A model generated the notes under the pieces. The model was not told where the DNA came from, made no database searches, and was given only the letters and a program-made list of their open reading frames with translations. A program made the translations under genes and the position numbers. A stretch of 64,000 bases of DNA from JBDSSS01 sp963764195 (GTDB taxonomy: Bacteria; Actinomycetota; Actinomycetes; Actinomycetales; Dermatophilaceae): positions 744,001 to 808,000 of the forward strand of contig CAVXRG010000010.1 of the NCBI GenBank assembly GCA_963764195.1, in the 5' to 3' direction. Positions 51,573 through 59,916 of the stretch are shown one piece after another; the first letter of the stretch is position 1; each line of letters begins with the position of its first letter.

Positions 51573-52451
51573 ATGGACCGGTTCCTGTTCCTCACCGTCG
51601 ACGGCCTCGCCCGGGGCGCCGTGTTCGCCGCCTTCGCGCTCGCCCTCGTACTGATCTTCCGCGGCACCCGTGTCGTCAACTTCGCGCAGGGCGCGATGGC
51701 CGCGGCGACGACCTACGTCGCCTACAGCGTCACCTCGGCGACGGGGTCCTACTGGCTCGGCCTCGCCGCCGCCGTCGTCGGTGGTCTCCTGCTCGGGGTG
51801 CTCGTCGAACGCGGGGTGATGCGCTTCGTCGACCCGTCCTCGCCCCTCAACGCGGTCATCGTCTCGCTCGGGCTCGTCCTGATCATCCAGGCCCTGCTGG
51901 GGATCATCTACGGCAACCAGTACCGGGCGATGGAGGTCCCCTTCAGCAGCACCGCCTTCACCCTCGGCGGGGTGTCGCTCCTCTCCCCCTACGACCTTTT
52001 CGTCTTCGTCGCCGTGATCGCCGTCATGGCCGCCCTCGGCTACGTCTTCACCCGCACCGACACCGGCCTGCGGATCCGGGCCAGCGCCTTCGCGCCCGAC
52101 ACCTCGCGTCTGCTCGGGGTCCGGGTGAGCCGGATGCTCACCCTGAGCTGGGCGCTCGCCGCGGCCGTCGGCGGCCTGGCGGCCGTCCTGCTCGTGCCCA
52201 CGGAGCTCGGGGCGCACCCGCACGCCACCGACCTCGTCTTCGTCTACGCCTTCACCGCCGCGGTCATCGGCGGGCTCGACAGCCCCGTGGGCGCCGTCGT
52301 CGGTGGCTTGCTCGTCGGGCTCGTCCTGTCACTCGTCGCCGGTTACACGAGCGGCGACATCGCCGTGATCGTCATGCTCGGCGTGCTGCTCACCGTCCTG
52401 CTCGTCAGACCGGCCGGCATCTTCGCCGCGGCCCGGGCGCGGGAGGTCTGA
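51573..52451 (+). CDS. livH: ABC transporter permease, LivH-like
   Basis: A 292-residue permease with eight or so helices. GLARGAVFAAFALALVLIFR, VNFAQGAMAA and AVIGGLDSPVGAVVGGLLVG are the LivH signatures. One base separates it from livF and one from livM. Confidence 0.93.
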   Translation: MDRFLFLTVDGLARGAVFAAFALALVLIFRGTRVVNFAQGAMAAATTYVAYSVTSATGSYWLGLAAAVVGGLLLGVLVERGVMRFVDPSSPLNAVIVSLGLVLIIQALLGIIYGNQYRAMEVPFSSTAFTLGGVSLLSPYDLFVFVAVIAVMAALGYVFTRTDTGLRIRASAFAPDTSRLLGVRVSRMLTLSWALAAAVGGLAAVLLVPTELGAHPHATDLVFVYAFTAAVIGGLDSPVGAVVGGLLVGLVLSLVAGYTSGDIAVIVMLGVLLTVLLVRPAGIFAAARAREV

Positions 52452-52452
52452 G

Positions 52453-53625
52453 GTGGCCGGCATCCGCACCTACCTGCGTGACCACACGCTGCTGCGCCAC
52501 CTCGCCTGGGCCCTCGTGGCCGCGCTCGCGCTGCTCGCGGTCACCGCGTCGCTGTCCCCCTTCCGCAACTACCAGCTGGCGACGATGGCCGCCTACCTGT
52601 GCGCGACGGTCGGGATGGCCCTGCTCGTCGGCCTCACCGGTCAGCTCTCGCTCGGGCACGGTGCGCTGATGGCGACCGGCGCCTACACCTGCGCGCTGAT
52701 GTCGAGCCGGCTCTCCGACGCCGAGGTGACCGGCGCCCTGCTGCTGCTCGTCCCGCTCCTCGCCGGGATCGTCGCCGCCGCGGCCGTCGGGGCGCTCGTC
52801 GGCATCGCCGGCGCGCGGCTGCACGGGCCCTACCTGGCCGGGCTCACCCTGGCGCTCACGATCTCCGTGCCGGCCGTCGCGACGACGTTCGTCGACGTCC
52901 TCGGCGGCGACCAGGGCATCTCCACCGTCGTCGAGCCGGCCCCGGAAGCGCTCGGGGCGACCTTCCCGCTCGAGCAGTGGCAGGCGTGGGTCTGCTGCCT
53001 CGCGGCGCTGCTCACCTTCGTCGTCGTCGCCAACCTCGCCTCCGGCCGCTTCGGTCGGGAGATGCGCGCCGTGCGCGACGACGAGGTCGCGGCGCGTCTG
53101 TCCGGCATCGACGTCCGGCGCACCAAGGTGCTCGCCTTCGTCGTCAGCGCGGCCACGGCGGGCCTCGCCGGTGGCCTGCTCGCCGTGATCACCCAGGCCG
53201 TGTCCCCCGGCGCCTACGGCCTCGAGCTGTCCCTCTTCCTCGTCATGGCCGTCGTCGTCGGCGGTCTCGGGAGCCTCGCCGGCGCCGTCTGGGGCGCGGC
53301 CCTGCTCGTCGTGCTGCCCGCCCTCGCCACCGCCGTGACCGACTCGCTCGACGTGTCGCCCGAGCTCGCGGCCAAGCTCGACGGCAACCTCGCGCTCCTC
53401 CTCTTCGGTCTCGTCCTCGCCCTCGTCCCGATCCTCATGCCGCGCGGCGTCCACGGGGCGGTCGCGTCGGCGATCGCCCGGCGTTCGCCGCGCCGCCGCA
53501 GCAACCCCGTCCCGCCCGCGTCCGCCCCGAGAGCAGAAGCAGCACCGACCACCGAGAAGCAGAAGGATCCACCGGCCTCCCTCGCCGAGGACAGCGCCGT
53601 GCCCACCACCAAGAGTTCGGAGTAG
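52453..53625 (+). CDS. livM: ABC transporter permease, LivM-like
   Basis: A 390-residue permease. GLTGQLSLGHGALMATGAYT and VVVGGLGSLAGAVWGAALLV are the LivM motifs; MRAVRDDEVAARLSGIDVRR is the cytoplasmic coupling segment. The last 60 residues are a hydrophilic Pro/Ala/Lys tail absent from typical members. It starts at GTG 52453 behind GGGAGG. Confidence 0.93.
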   Translation: MAGIRTYLRDHTLLRHLAWALVAALALLAVTASLSPFRNYQLATMAAYLCATVGMALLVGLTGQLSLGHGALMATGAYTCALMSSRLSDAEVTGALLLLVPLLAGIVAAAAVGALVGIAGARLHGPYLAGLTLALTISVPAVATTFVDVLGGDQGISTVVEPAPEALGATFPLEQWQAWVCCLAALLTFVVVANLASGRFGREMRAVRDDEVAARLSGIDVRRTKVLAFVVSAATAGLAGGLLAVITQAVSPGAYGLELSLFLVMAVVVGGLGSLAGAVWGAALLVVLPALATAVTDSLDVSPELAAKLDGNLALLLFGLVLALVPILMPRGVHGAVASAIARRSPRRRSNPVPPASAPRAEAAPTTEKQKDPPASLAEDSAVPTTKSSE

Positions 53626-53629
53626 TTCA

Positions 53630-54952
53630 ATGGCTGAGCGCACTTCACGTCTCGTCCGTCCCGTCGTGGCCCTCGCCTCCGTGGGCCTCGCCGTCAGCCT
53701 CGCCGCCTGTGGTGGCGGGGGCGGCAGCGGGGACACCGGAGGCACCGGTGGCGCGGCCGCCCCGGCTGTGGACACGCCGGGGGTCACCGACACGACGATC
53801 ACCGTCGGCACCCACCAGCCCCTCACCGGGCCCGCCGCCGCGGGCTACTCGACGATCTCGAAGGCGACGAAGGCCTACTTCGACTACGTCAACTCCAAGG
53901 GCGGCGTCTACGGCCGCAAGATCGAGTACACCGTCAAGGACGACGGCTACAACCCGGCCAACACCCAGAAGGTCGTGCGCGAGCTCGTCCTGCAGGACAA
54001 GGTCTTCGGGATCCTCAACGGACTCGGCACCCCGACCCACACCGGCGTGCTCGACTTCCTCAAGACCAACAAGGTGCCCGACCTCTTCGTCGCCTCCGGC
54101 AGCCTCAACTGGAACCAGCCGACGAAGTACCCCAACACCTTCGGTTTCCAGGCCGACTACACGACGGAGACGAAGATCTCCGGCACCTACATCAAGGAGA
54201 ACCTCGCGGGCAAGAAGGTCTGCTTCTTCGGCCAGGACGACGACTTCGGCCGCGACGCCCTCAAGGGCCTGACCCTCATCCTCGGGGAGGACGGGGTCGG
54301 CGAGCGCCAGACCTACGTCACGTCCAACCCCAACGTCGCCCCCCAGATCGGCAAGTTCAAGGACGCCGGCTGCGAGGTCGTCCAGCTCGCGACCGTGCCG
54401 CCCTTCACCGCCCTCGCGATCGGCACGGCGGCCAAGCTCGGCTTCAAGGCGCAGTGGATCAGCACCTCGGTCGGCGCCGACCTGCCCACCCTCAAGGGCG
54501 TCCTCGGCGAGGCCGCCCCGCTCCTCGAGGGCGTGCTCGCCACGAACTACCTGCCCTCGAGCTTCGACGCCACCGACCCGTGGACGAAGATCTACATGGA
54601 CATCAACAAGCAGTTCAACGGTGACGCCCCGTTCACCGGCAACACGGTCTACGGGATGAGCGTCGGCTACCTCTTCGTCGAGGCCCTCCAGGCCAACGGC
54701 AAGGACCTCACCCGTGAGTCGATCCAGAAGACGATCGAGTCGGGCAAGCTCAAGGGCTCGGCGATGACGCCGCTGCGCTTCTCCGCCGATGACCACACCG
54801 GCTACTCCGGCGCCCGGATGAGCCGCATCGAGGGTGACCAGTCGGTCTACTTCGGGCCGACCTACGTCACAGACGACTCCGACGCCGCGCCGACCGAGTA
54901 CACCGACGCCCCGGTCACCCCGCCCGCCGACGGCATACCGACGGCCGGCTGA
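53630..54952 (+). CDS. livK: ABC transporter substrate-binding lipoprotein, LivK-like
   Basis: A 440-residue periplasmic-type binding lipoprotein. The lipobox SLAAC puts the lipidated Cys at residue 27, followed by a Gly/Ser linker. ITVGTHQPLTGPAAAGYSTI, YFDYVNSKGGVYGRKIEYTV and VCFFGQDDDFGRDALKGL show the type I fold of the HAAT family. The ligand could be branched-chain amino acids, amides, urea or an aromatic/short acyl compound. It ends the operon, followed by a strong terminator. Confidence 0.93.
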   Translation: MAERTSRLVRPVVALASVGLAVSLAACGGGGGSGDTGGTGGAAAPAVDTPGVTDTTITVGTHQPLTGPAAAGYSTISKATKAYFDYVNSKGGVYGRKIEYTVKDDGYNPANTQKVVRELVLQDKVFGILNGLGTPTHTGVLDFLKTNKVPDLFVASGSLNWNQPTKYPNTFGFQADYTTETKISGTYIKENLAGKKVCFFGQDDDFGRDALKGLTLILGEDGVGERQTYVTSNPNVAPQIGKFKDAGCEVVQLATVPPFTALAIGTAAKLGFKAQWISTSVGADLPTLKGVLGEAAPLLEGVLATNYLPSSFDATDPWTKIYMDINKQFNGDAPFTGNTVYGMSVGYLFVEALQANGKDLTRESIQKTIESGKLKGSAMTPLRFSADDHTGYSGARMSRIEGDQSVYFGPTYVTDDSDAAPTEYTDAPVTPPADGIPTAG

Positions 54953-54963
54953 CCCGCTCGGCC

Positions 54964-55002
54964 CGCGCCCGCGTCGTCGCCCCCTGCGACGACGCGGGCG
55001 CG
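54964..55002 (+). terminator. Strong terminator of the liv operon
   Basis: Perfect 17-bp arms CGCGCCCGCGTCGTCGC (54964-54980) and GCGACGACGCGGGCGCG (54986-55002) with loop CCCCT, 12 bases after the livK stop. The longest perfect stem I found in the window. Confidence 0.9.
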
Positions 55003-55025
55003 GTCGCATCGCCTAGCCTGACGAG

Positions 55026-56393
55026 ATGACTCCCCTGCCGCCCCGGGCCTCGGCACGCGTCGTGACCGACCCCGACGTCAAGCGGACGTATGCCGTCGAC
55101 GCCGCCTCCGCGGACCGGCCGGCTCCCGCTGACTTCACCGTCGTGCGCGCCAGGGACCGCGCCGACGTCGTCGAGGTGCTCGAGCACGCACAGGCGACGC
55201 GGACGCCCGTCGTCCCCCAGGGAGCCCGGACGTCGCGGGCGGCCGGGGCGAGGGCGACGGAGGGCTCGATCGTGCTCAACGTCGAGGCCCTCGACACGAT
55301 CCATGACGTCGACCCGGTCCAGGGGATCGCTGTCGTCGGGCCGGGCGTCGTCAACGCCACGCTCAAGACCGAGCTGGCCGCCGCCGGGCTCTTCTACGGG
55401 CCGGACCCGGCGTCGTGGGAGACGTGCACGATCGGTGGCAACGTCGCGACGAACGCCGGCGGGCTGTGCTGCGTCAAGTACGGCGTGACCGCCGACTGGG
55501 TCACTGCCCTCGAGGCGGTCCTGCCCGGCGGCGAGGTGATCCGGACCGGGCGGCGCACGGCCAAGGGGGTCGCCGGATACGACCTCACCGGGCTGTTCGT
55601 CGGCTCGGAGGGCACGCTCGGCGTCGTCACCGAGGTCGTCGTGCGGGTCACCCCGGCGCCGGACCCGGCCCTGACGACGCTCGCCGTCTTTGCCTCGCTC
55701 GACGACGCGGTGGCCGGCATCGTCGCGCTCCGCCTCGACCGGCACCGGCCCTCGCTGCTCGAGATCCTCGACCGGGCGAGCATCCGGGCGGTCCAGGCCT
55801 TCGGCGACTACGGCTTCCCGGCGGACTGTGAGGCGGTGCTGCTCGTGCAGTCCGACCGCCCGGGGCACACGCGGGAGGACGTGGCCCGCTACGCCGACCT
55901 GCTGACCGCCGCCGGCGCGACCGAGGTGGCGGTGGCGGACGACGCGCAGGAGGCCGAGGCGCTGCTCGAGGGCCGCCGGGTGATGAGCACGGCCTTCGAG
56001 GCGCTCGGGGCTCGGTTGGCCGAGGACGTCTGCGTCCCGGTGCGGCGGCTGGCCGAGTTCGTCCGCGGGGTCGAGGCGATCGCGGCGCGGCATGACGTCC
56101 TCATCCCCGCCAGCGGCCACGGGGGTGACGGCAACCTGCACCCCTCGATCGTCCACGACCCGACCGACCCGGCCGCGGTCGAACGGGCGTGGCGGGCCTT
56201 CGACGAGGTGCTCCGGCTCGGCCTCGCCCTCGACGGGACGATCACCGGTGAGCACGGCGTCGGCTCGCTCAAGGTGCCCTGGCTCGCCCTCGAGCTCGGC
56301 GAGGCCGAGCTGACCCGGCAGCGCCGGCTCAAGGCCGTCTTCGACCCCCTCGGCATCATGAACCCCGGCACGGTCTTCGCTCCTCCCGCCTGA
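55026..56393 (+). CDS. FAD-linked oxidase, glycolate/D-lactate dehydrogenase type (GlcD-like)
   Basis: A 455-residue flavoprotein of the FAD_binding_4 / FAD-oxidase_C family. PVVPQGARTSRAAGA and GGNVATNAGGLCCVKYGVT bind FAD, and RTAKGVAGYDLTGLFVGSEG, HGGDGNLHPSI and TGEHGVGSLK are typical of GlcD and D-lactate dehydrogenases that oxidise 2-hydroxyacids. It has no GlcE/GlcF partner nearby. Together with lutABC and the monocarboxylate-type symporter it would extend 2-hydroxyacid use, but the substrate is not certain. Confidence 0.88.
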   Translation: MTPLPPRASARVVTDPDVKRTYAVDAASADRPAPADFTVVRARDRADVVEVLEHAQATRTPVVPQGARTSRAAGARATEGSIVLNVEALDTIHDVDPVQGIAVVGPGVVNATLKTELAAAGLFYGPDPASWETCTIGGNVATNAGGLCCVKYGVTADWVTALEAVLPGGEVIRTGRRTAKGVAGYDLTGLFVGSEGTLGVVTEVVVRVTPAPDPALTTLAVFASLDDAVAGIVALRLDRHRPSLLEILDRASIRAVQAFGDYGFPADCEAVLLVQSDRPGHTREDVARYADLLTAAGATEVAVADDAQEAEALLEGRRVMSTAFEALGARLAEDVCVPVRRLAEFVRGVEAIAARHDVLIPASGHGGDGNLHPSIVHDPTDPAAVERAWRAFDEVLRLGLALDGTITGEHGVGSLKVPWLALELGEAELTRQRRLKAVFDPLGIMNPGTVFAPPA

Positions 56394-56418
56394 CCCGCCC
56401 GCTCCCGGCCGGGTCAGC

Positions 56419-56453
56419 GGAGATCTTCCGGCTCCAGGTGGCGGAAGATCTCC
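56419..56453. terminator. Hairpin after the FAD oxidase gene
   Basis: Perfect 12-bp arms GGAGATCTTCCG (56419-56430) and CGGAAGATCTCC (56442-56453) with an 11-base loop, 26 bases after the stop. There is no U-run. Terminator is the simplest reading; a dimeric regulator site is possible as the arms are unusually A/T-rich for this genome. Confidence 0.55.
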
Positions 56454-56532
56454 ATCGTCTCGGGGGCAACTGACCCGACCCGAGGCGGACCGGCCCCGAC
56501 GACGCCCCGGGGGGTTTGGCAGGATGGGGCGC

Positions 56533-57066
56533 ATGAGCGAGACGGAGACGACCGGAGCGTGGCTGAGCCGCGACGACCTCGACAACGCCCGGGACCGGTT
56601 GCCGATCCTCTACGTCAACGCCGTGCCCGTCCGGGTCGACGACAAGGGCGTCGTCACCCACATCGGCCTGCTCATGCGGGCCGACACCGACGGCGGCATC
56701 GGCCAGGAGGTCGTCGGCGGGCGGGTGCTGCACCACGAGCGCATCCGGGACGCACTCGTGCGCCACCTCGAGAACGACCTCGGCCCGATGGCGCTGCCCC
56801 GGATCCCGCTCTCGCCCCAGCCGTTCACCGTCGCCGAGTTCTTCCCGACGCCCGGCGTGACACCCTTCCACGACCCTCGCCAGCACGCGGTCTCGCTCGT
56901 CTTCGTCGTCGCCGTCGCCGGAGACTGCCGACCCCAGCAGGACGCGCTCGACCTCTCCTGGGTCACCCCGGAGGAGGCCGCGTCGATCGCGGTGCGCGGC
57001 GAGATGACCGGGTCGCACGGGGTGCTCGTGCGCCAGGCCCTCGCCCACGTCGGCTACCCCGTCTGA
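56533..57066 (+). CDS. NUDIX-like protein of the DUF4916 type
   Basis: A 177-residue protein. LPILYVNAVPVRVDD and HIGLLMRAD form the first strands of a NUDIX fold. The NUDIX-box position reads GRVLHHERIRDALVRHLEND and then LG: the first G-x5-E is kept, but the REUXEEXGU part is R-H-L-E-N-D-L-G, so metal-binding glutamates are lost. It probably does not hydrolyse nucleotides in the classical way. ATG 56533 with AGGA upstream is preferred over ATG 56524. Confidence 0.78.
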   Translation: MSETETTGAWLSRDDLDNARDRLPILYVNAVPVRVDDKGVVTHIGLLMRADTDGGIGQEVVGGRVLHHERIRDALVRHLENDLGPMALPRIPLSPQPFTVAEFFPTPGVTPFHDPRQHAVSLVFVVAVAGDCRPQQDALDLSWVTPEEAASIAVRGEMTGSHGVLVRQALAHVGYPV

Positions 57067-57109
57067 TTCAGCCGACTCGGGCAGGGGGTCACGATCGCCG
57101 CCTCTGCGG

Positions 57110-57115
57110 TTGACA
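57110..57115 (+). promoter_or_regulatory. Possible -35 box of the copper-type lipoprotein gene
   Basis: A perfect TTGACA at 57110-57115, about 100 bases upstream of the lipoprotein start. No convincing -10 follows at 17 bases (CCATCC), so the promoter assignment is tentative. Confidence 0.3.
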
Positions 57116-57188
57116 TGCGTGTGTTTGTGGCTCCATCCGCCGTCATCTGAGCGGCGTGCTGCACGGCACCGGCACCACCGACCGGCGG

Positions 57189-57208
57189 CATACCCCCGGG
57201 GGCGTATG
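57189..57208 (+). promoter_or_regulatory. CsoR-like palindrome before the cupredoxin-like lipoprotein
   Basis: CATACCCCCGGGGGCGTATG is a near-perfect palindrome (one extra C in the right half), nine bases before the GTG start. The pattern ATAC-C/G tract-GTAT is the type bound by copper-sensing CsoR-family repressors in actinobacteria. It overlaps one copy of the iterated word CGGCATAC. No csoR gene is in the window. Confidence 0.5.
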
Positions 57209-57216
57209 GTCGGCAG

Positions 57217-57813
57217 GTGCCGAACCCTCACCGATCGACCCGTGCGACCCCGCTGACCAGGGCTGCGGCTGCCCTCGCCGCGGCCGTGGCCCTGCTGACC
57301 GGGTGCTCGACCGCGACCGAGCCCCGTGCCCAGACCGGCCGGATGATGGGCGGCAACCAGACCCCGGACCTGTTCTGCGCGGCGCCGACCGGTCTCCCCG
57401 GCACGCGGGTGACCGTCACCCTCGCCGACGTGGGCATGACGGGGATGATGATGGGTGACGCGCCGACCGGCGCCCCGATGCAGCTGGTCGCCCAGCCGGC
57501 AACCGTGAAGGCCGGGAAGGTGTCGTTCGTCGTGGAGAACCGGGGCTGGCGGCTGCACGAGGTCGTCGTGCTCCCGCTCGCCGAGGATGCGTCTGCGGGT
57601 CAGCGCGTCGTCGGGTCCGACGGCAAGGTCGACGAGGCGGGAAGCCTCGGCGAGTCCTCCGCGACGTGCGCCTCGGGATCCGGTGAGGGGATCGCGTCCG
57701 GCGCGGTGGGATGGGTCACGGTGACCCTGGCCCCGGGCCACTACGAGCTCGTCTGCAACCTCAAGAACCACTACGCCAACGGGATGTGGCAGGAGCTCGT
57801 CGTCACCGGTTGA
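57217..57813 (+). CDS. Lipoprotein with cupredoxin-like copper domain
   Basis: A 198-residue exported lipoprotein; the lipobox LLTGC puts the lipidated Cys at residue 30. The domain from about residue 95 has the blue-copper pattern: His in WRLHEVVVLPL and the C-terminal loop HYELVCNLKNHYANGMWQEL, where Cys, His and Met are spaced as copper ligands. The earlier segment is Met-rich (GRMMGGNQ, GMTGMMMGD), another copper-handling feature. It starts at GTG 57217 behind a CsoR-like palindrome. A role in copper binding or electron transfer at the cell surface is a good inference. Confidence 0.82.
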   Translation: MPNPHRSTRATPLTRAAAALAAAVALLTGCSTATEPRAQTGRMMGGNQTPDLFCAAPTGLPGTRVTVTLADVGMTGMMMGDAPTGAPMQLVAQPATVKAGKVSFVVENRGWRLHEVVVLPLAEDASAGQRVVGSDGKVDEAGSLGESSATCASGSGEGIASGAVGWVTVTLAPGHYELVCNLKNHYANGMWQELVVTG

Positions 57814-57831
57814 CGACCGGCCGCGACCGGC

Positions 57832-59823
57832 TCAGTGCTGGTGCTCGAGCAGGCTCTCGCGGCCCGAGCCGAGCACGGTGAGCGGGAGCAGCACCTTGCC
57901 GGTCGGCCCGATCTCGATGTCGGTCCCCATCTGGGGGCAGACGCCGCAGTCGAAGCACGGCGTCCAGCGGCAGTCCTCGACCTCGGTCTCGTCGAGGGCG
58001 TCCTGCCAGTCCTCCCAGAGCCACTCCTTGTCCAGGCCGGAGTCGAGGTGGTCCCACGGGAGCACCTCGGCCTGGCCACGCTCGCGGGTGGTGAACCAGG
58101 CGACGTCGACGGGCAGGTCGGCCAGGGCCGTGTCGGCCGCGGCCATCCACCGGTCGTAGGAGAAGTGCTCGCTCCAGCCGTCGAAGCGGGCGCCGTCACG
58201 CCAGACCTGCTCGATGATGCGGCCGACCCGGCGGTCACCGCGCGAGAGCAGTCCCTCGACGATGCCGGGCTTGCCGTCGTGGTAGCGGAACCCGATCGAG
58301 CTGCCGTAGCGCTTGTCGGTGCGGATCGCGTCGCGCAGCTTGGCCAGCCGCGCGTCGGTCTCCTCGGCGCCGAGCTGGGAGGTCCACTGGAAGGGGGTGT
58401 GCGGCTTCGGGACGAAGCCGCCGATCGAGACCGTGCACCGGATGTCGCGACGGCCGGAGACCTGTCGACCCGTCTCGATGACCTTCTTGGCCAGCTCGGC
58501 GATCTGGAGGACGTCCTCGTCGGTCTCGGTCGGCAGGCCGCACATGAAGTAGAGCTTCACCTGTCGCCAGCCCGCCCCGTAGGCGGCGGCGACGGTCTTG
58601 ATGAGGTCCTCCTCGGACACCATCTTGTTGATCACCTTGCGGATCCGCTCCGAGCCACCCTCGGGGGCGAAGGTCAGGCCCGACCGGCGACCGTTGCGGG
58701 TCAGCTCGTTGGCGAGGTCGATGTTGAAGGCGTCGACGCGGGTCGACGGCAGAGAGAGCCCGGTCTGGGTGCCTTCGTAGCGGTCGGCCAGGCCCTTGGT
58801 CATCTCGGCGATCTCCGAGTGGTCGGCCGAGCTGAGCGAGAGCAGGCCCACCTCCTCGAACCCCGTTGCGGCGAGACCGCGCTCGATCATCTCGCCGACG
58901 CCGGTGATGGAACGCTCGCGCACCGGCCGGGTGATCATGCCCGCCTGGCAGAAGCGGCAGCCGCGGGTACAGCCGCGGAAGATCTCCACCGACATCCGCT
59001 CGTGCACCGACTCCGCGAGTGGCACGAGCGGCTGTTTGGGGTAGGGCCACGCGTCGAGGTCCATCACCGTGTGCTTGGACACGCGCCACGGGACGCCACC
59101 CGCGTCGGCGGCCGGCGCGACGCGCTGGATCCGGCCGTCGGGCAGGTAGGACACGTCATAGAAGGCGGGGACGTAGACGCCACCGGTGCGGGCCAGGCGC
59201 AGCAGCACCTCGCGTCGCCCGCCGGGACGGCCCTGCGCCTTCCACTCCCCCACGATGTCGGTGACGGTCAGCACGGCCTGCTCGCCGTCCCCGACGATGG
59301 CGGCGTCGATGAAGTCGGCGACCGGCTCGGGGTTGAAGGCGGCGTGGCCACCGGCGATGACGATCGGGTCCAGCGCGCCGCGGTCGGCGCTGTGCAGCGG
59401 GATGCCGGCGAGGTCGAGGGCCGTGAGCATGTTGGTGTAGCCGAGCTCGGTGGAGAAGGAGAGCCCGAACAGGTCGAAGTCGCGCACCGCGCGGTGGCCG
59501 TCGACGGTGAACTGCGGCAGGCCCGCCGACCGCAGCTCGGCCTCCATGTCGGGCCACACGGCATACGTCCGCTCGGCGAGGGCGTCGGCCCGCTCGTTGA
59601 GGACCTCGTAGAGGATCATGACGCCCTGGTTGGGCACCCCCACCTCGTAGGCGTCGGGATACATCAGCGTCCAGCGCGTCGTCAGGTCCTCGCCCGCGGG
59701 GCCGTACCCACCGACGTTCCAGTCCTTGACGGTGGAGTTGAGCTCGCCCCCGACGTACTGGATGGGCTTGTTCACCCGCTCCAGGAGGGGCTCGAGGGCA
59801 CTGAACAGGGACTCACCGGACAT
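57832..59823 (-). CDS. B12-binding radical SAM protein, TIGR03960 type
   Basis: A 663-residue protein (666 if ATG 59832 is used). The N-terminal half is a B12-binding-like domain (YPDAYEVGVPNQGVMILYEV), then a radical SAM core with FRGCTRGCRFCQ carrying the three cluster cysteines (C-x3-C-x2-C) and the strand CTVSIGGFVPKPHTPFQW. The C-terminus has a further cysteine cluster CFDCGVC. The family is usually encoded beside a DUF2344 protein and RNase E/G; here the downstream neighbour is an unrelated convergent gene. The reaction is unknown. Confidence 0.9.
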   Translation of the reverse strand: MSGESLFSALEPLLERVNKPIQYVGGELNSTVKDWNVGGYGPAGEDLTTRWTLMYPDAYEVGVPNQGVMILYEVLNERADALAERTYAVWPDMEAELRSAGLPQFTVDGHRAVRDFDLFGLSFSTELGYTNMLTALDLAGIPLHSADRGALDPIVIAGGHAAFNPEPVADFIDAAIVGDGEQAVLTVTDIVGEWKAQGRPGGRREVLLRLARTGGVYVPAFYDVSYLPDGRIQRVAPAADAGGVPWRVSKHTVMDLDAWPYPKQPLVPLAESVHERMSVEIFRGCTRGCRFCQAGMITRPVRERSITGVGEMIERGLAATGFEEVGLLSLSSADHSEIAEMTKGLADRYEGTQTGLSLPSTRVDAFNIDLANELTRNGRRSGLTFAPEGGSERIRKVINKMVSEEDLIKTVAAAYGAGWRQVKLYFMCGLPTETDEDVLQIAELAKKVIETGRQVSGRRDIRCTVSIGGFVPKPHTPFQWTSQLGAEETDARLAKLRDAIRTDKRYGSSIGFRYHDGKPGIVEGLLSRGDRRVGRIIEQVWRDGARFDGWSEHFSYDRWMAAADTALADLPVDVAWFTTRERGQAEVLPWDHLDSGLDKEWLWEDWQDALDETEVEDCRWTPCFDCGVCPQMGTDIEIGPTGKVLLPLTVLGSGRESLLEHQH

Positions 59824-59916
59824 GCGCCCCATCGTAGGTGACGATCACCGCCGAGCCCGTATGCCGCTGGGCCCCGAGCGCGACGAGCGGCCCCCGCGCA
59901 TGGTCGGGAGCGGTGG

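Noticed and set aside
59841..59916. Terminator between fadD and the radical SAM gene
   Set aside because: Only imperfect short GC pairings can be made; nothing better than background.
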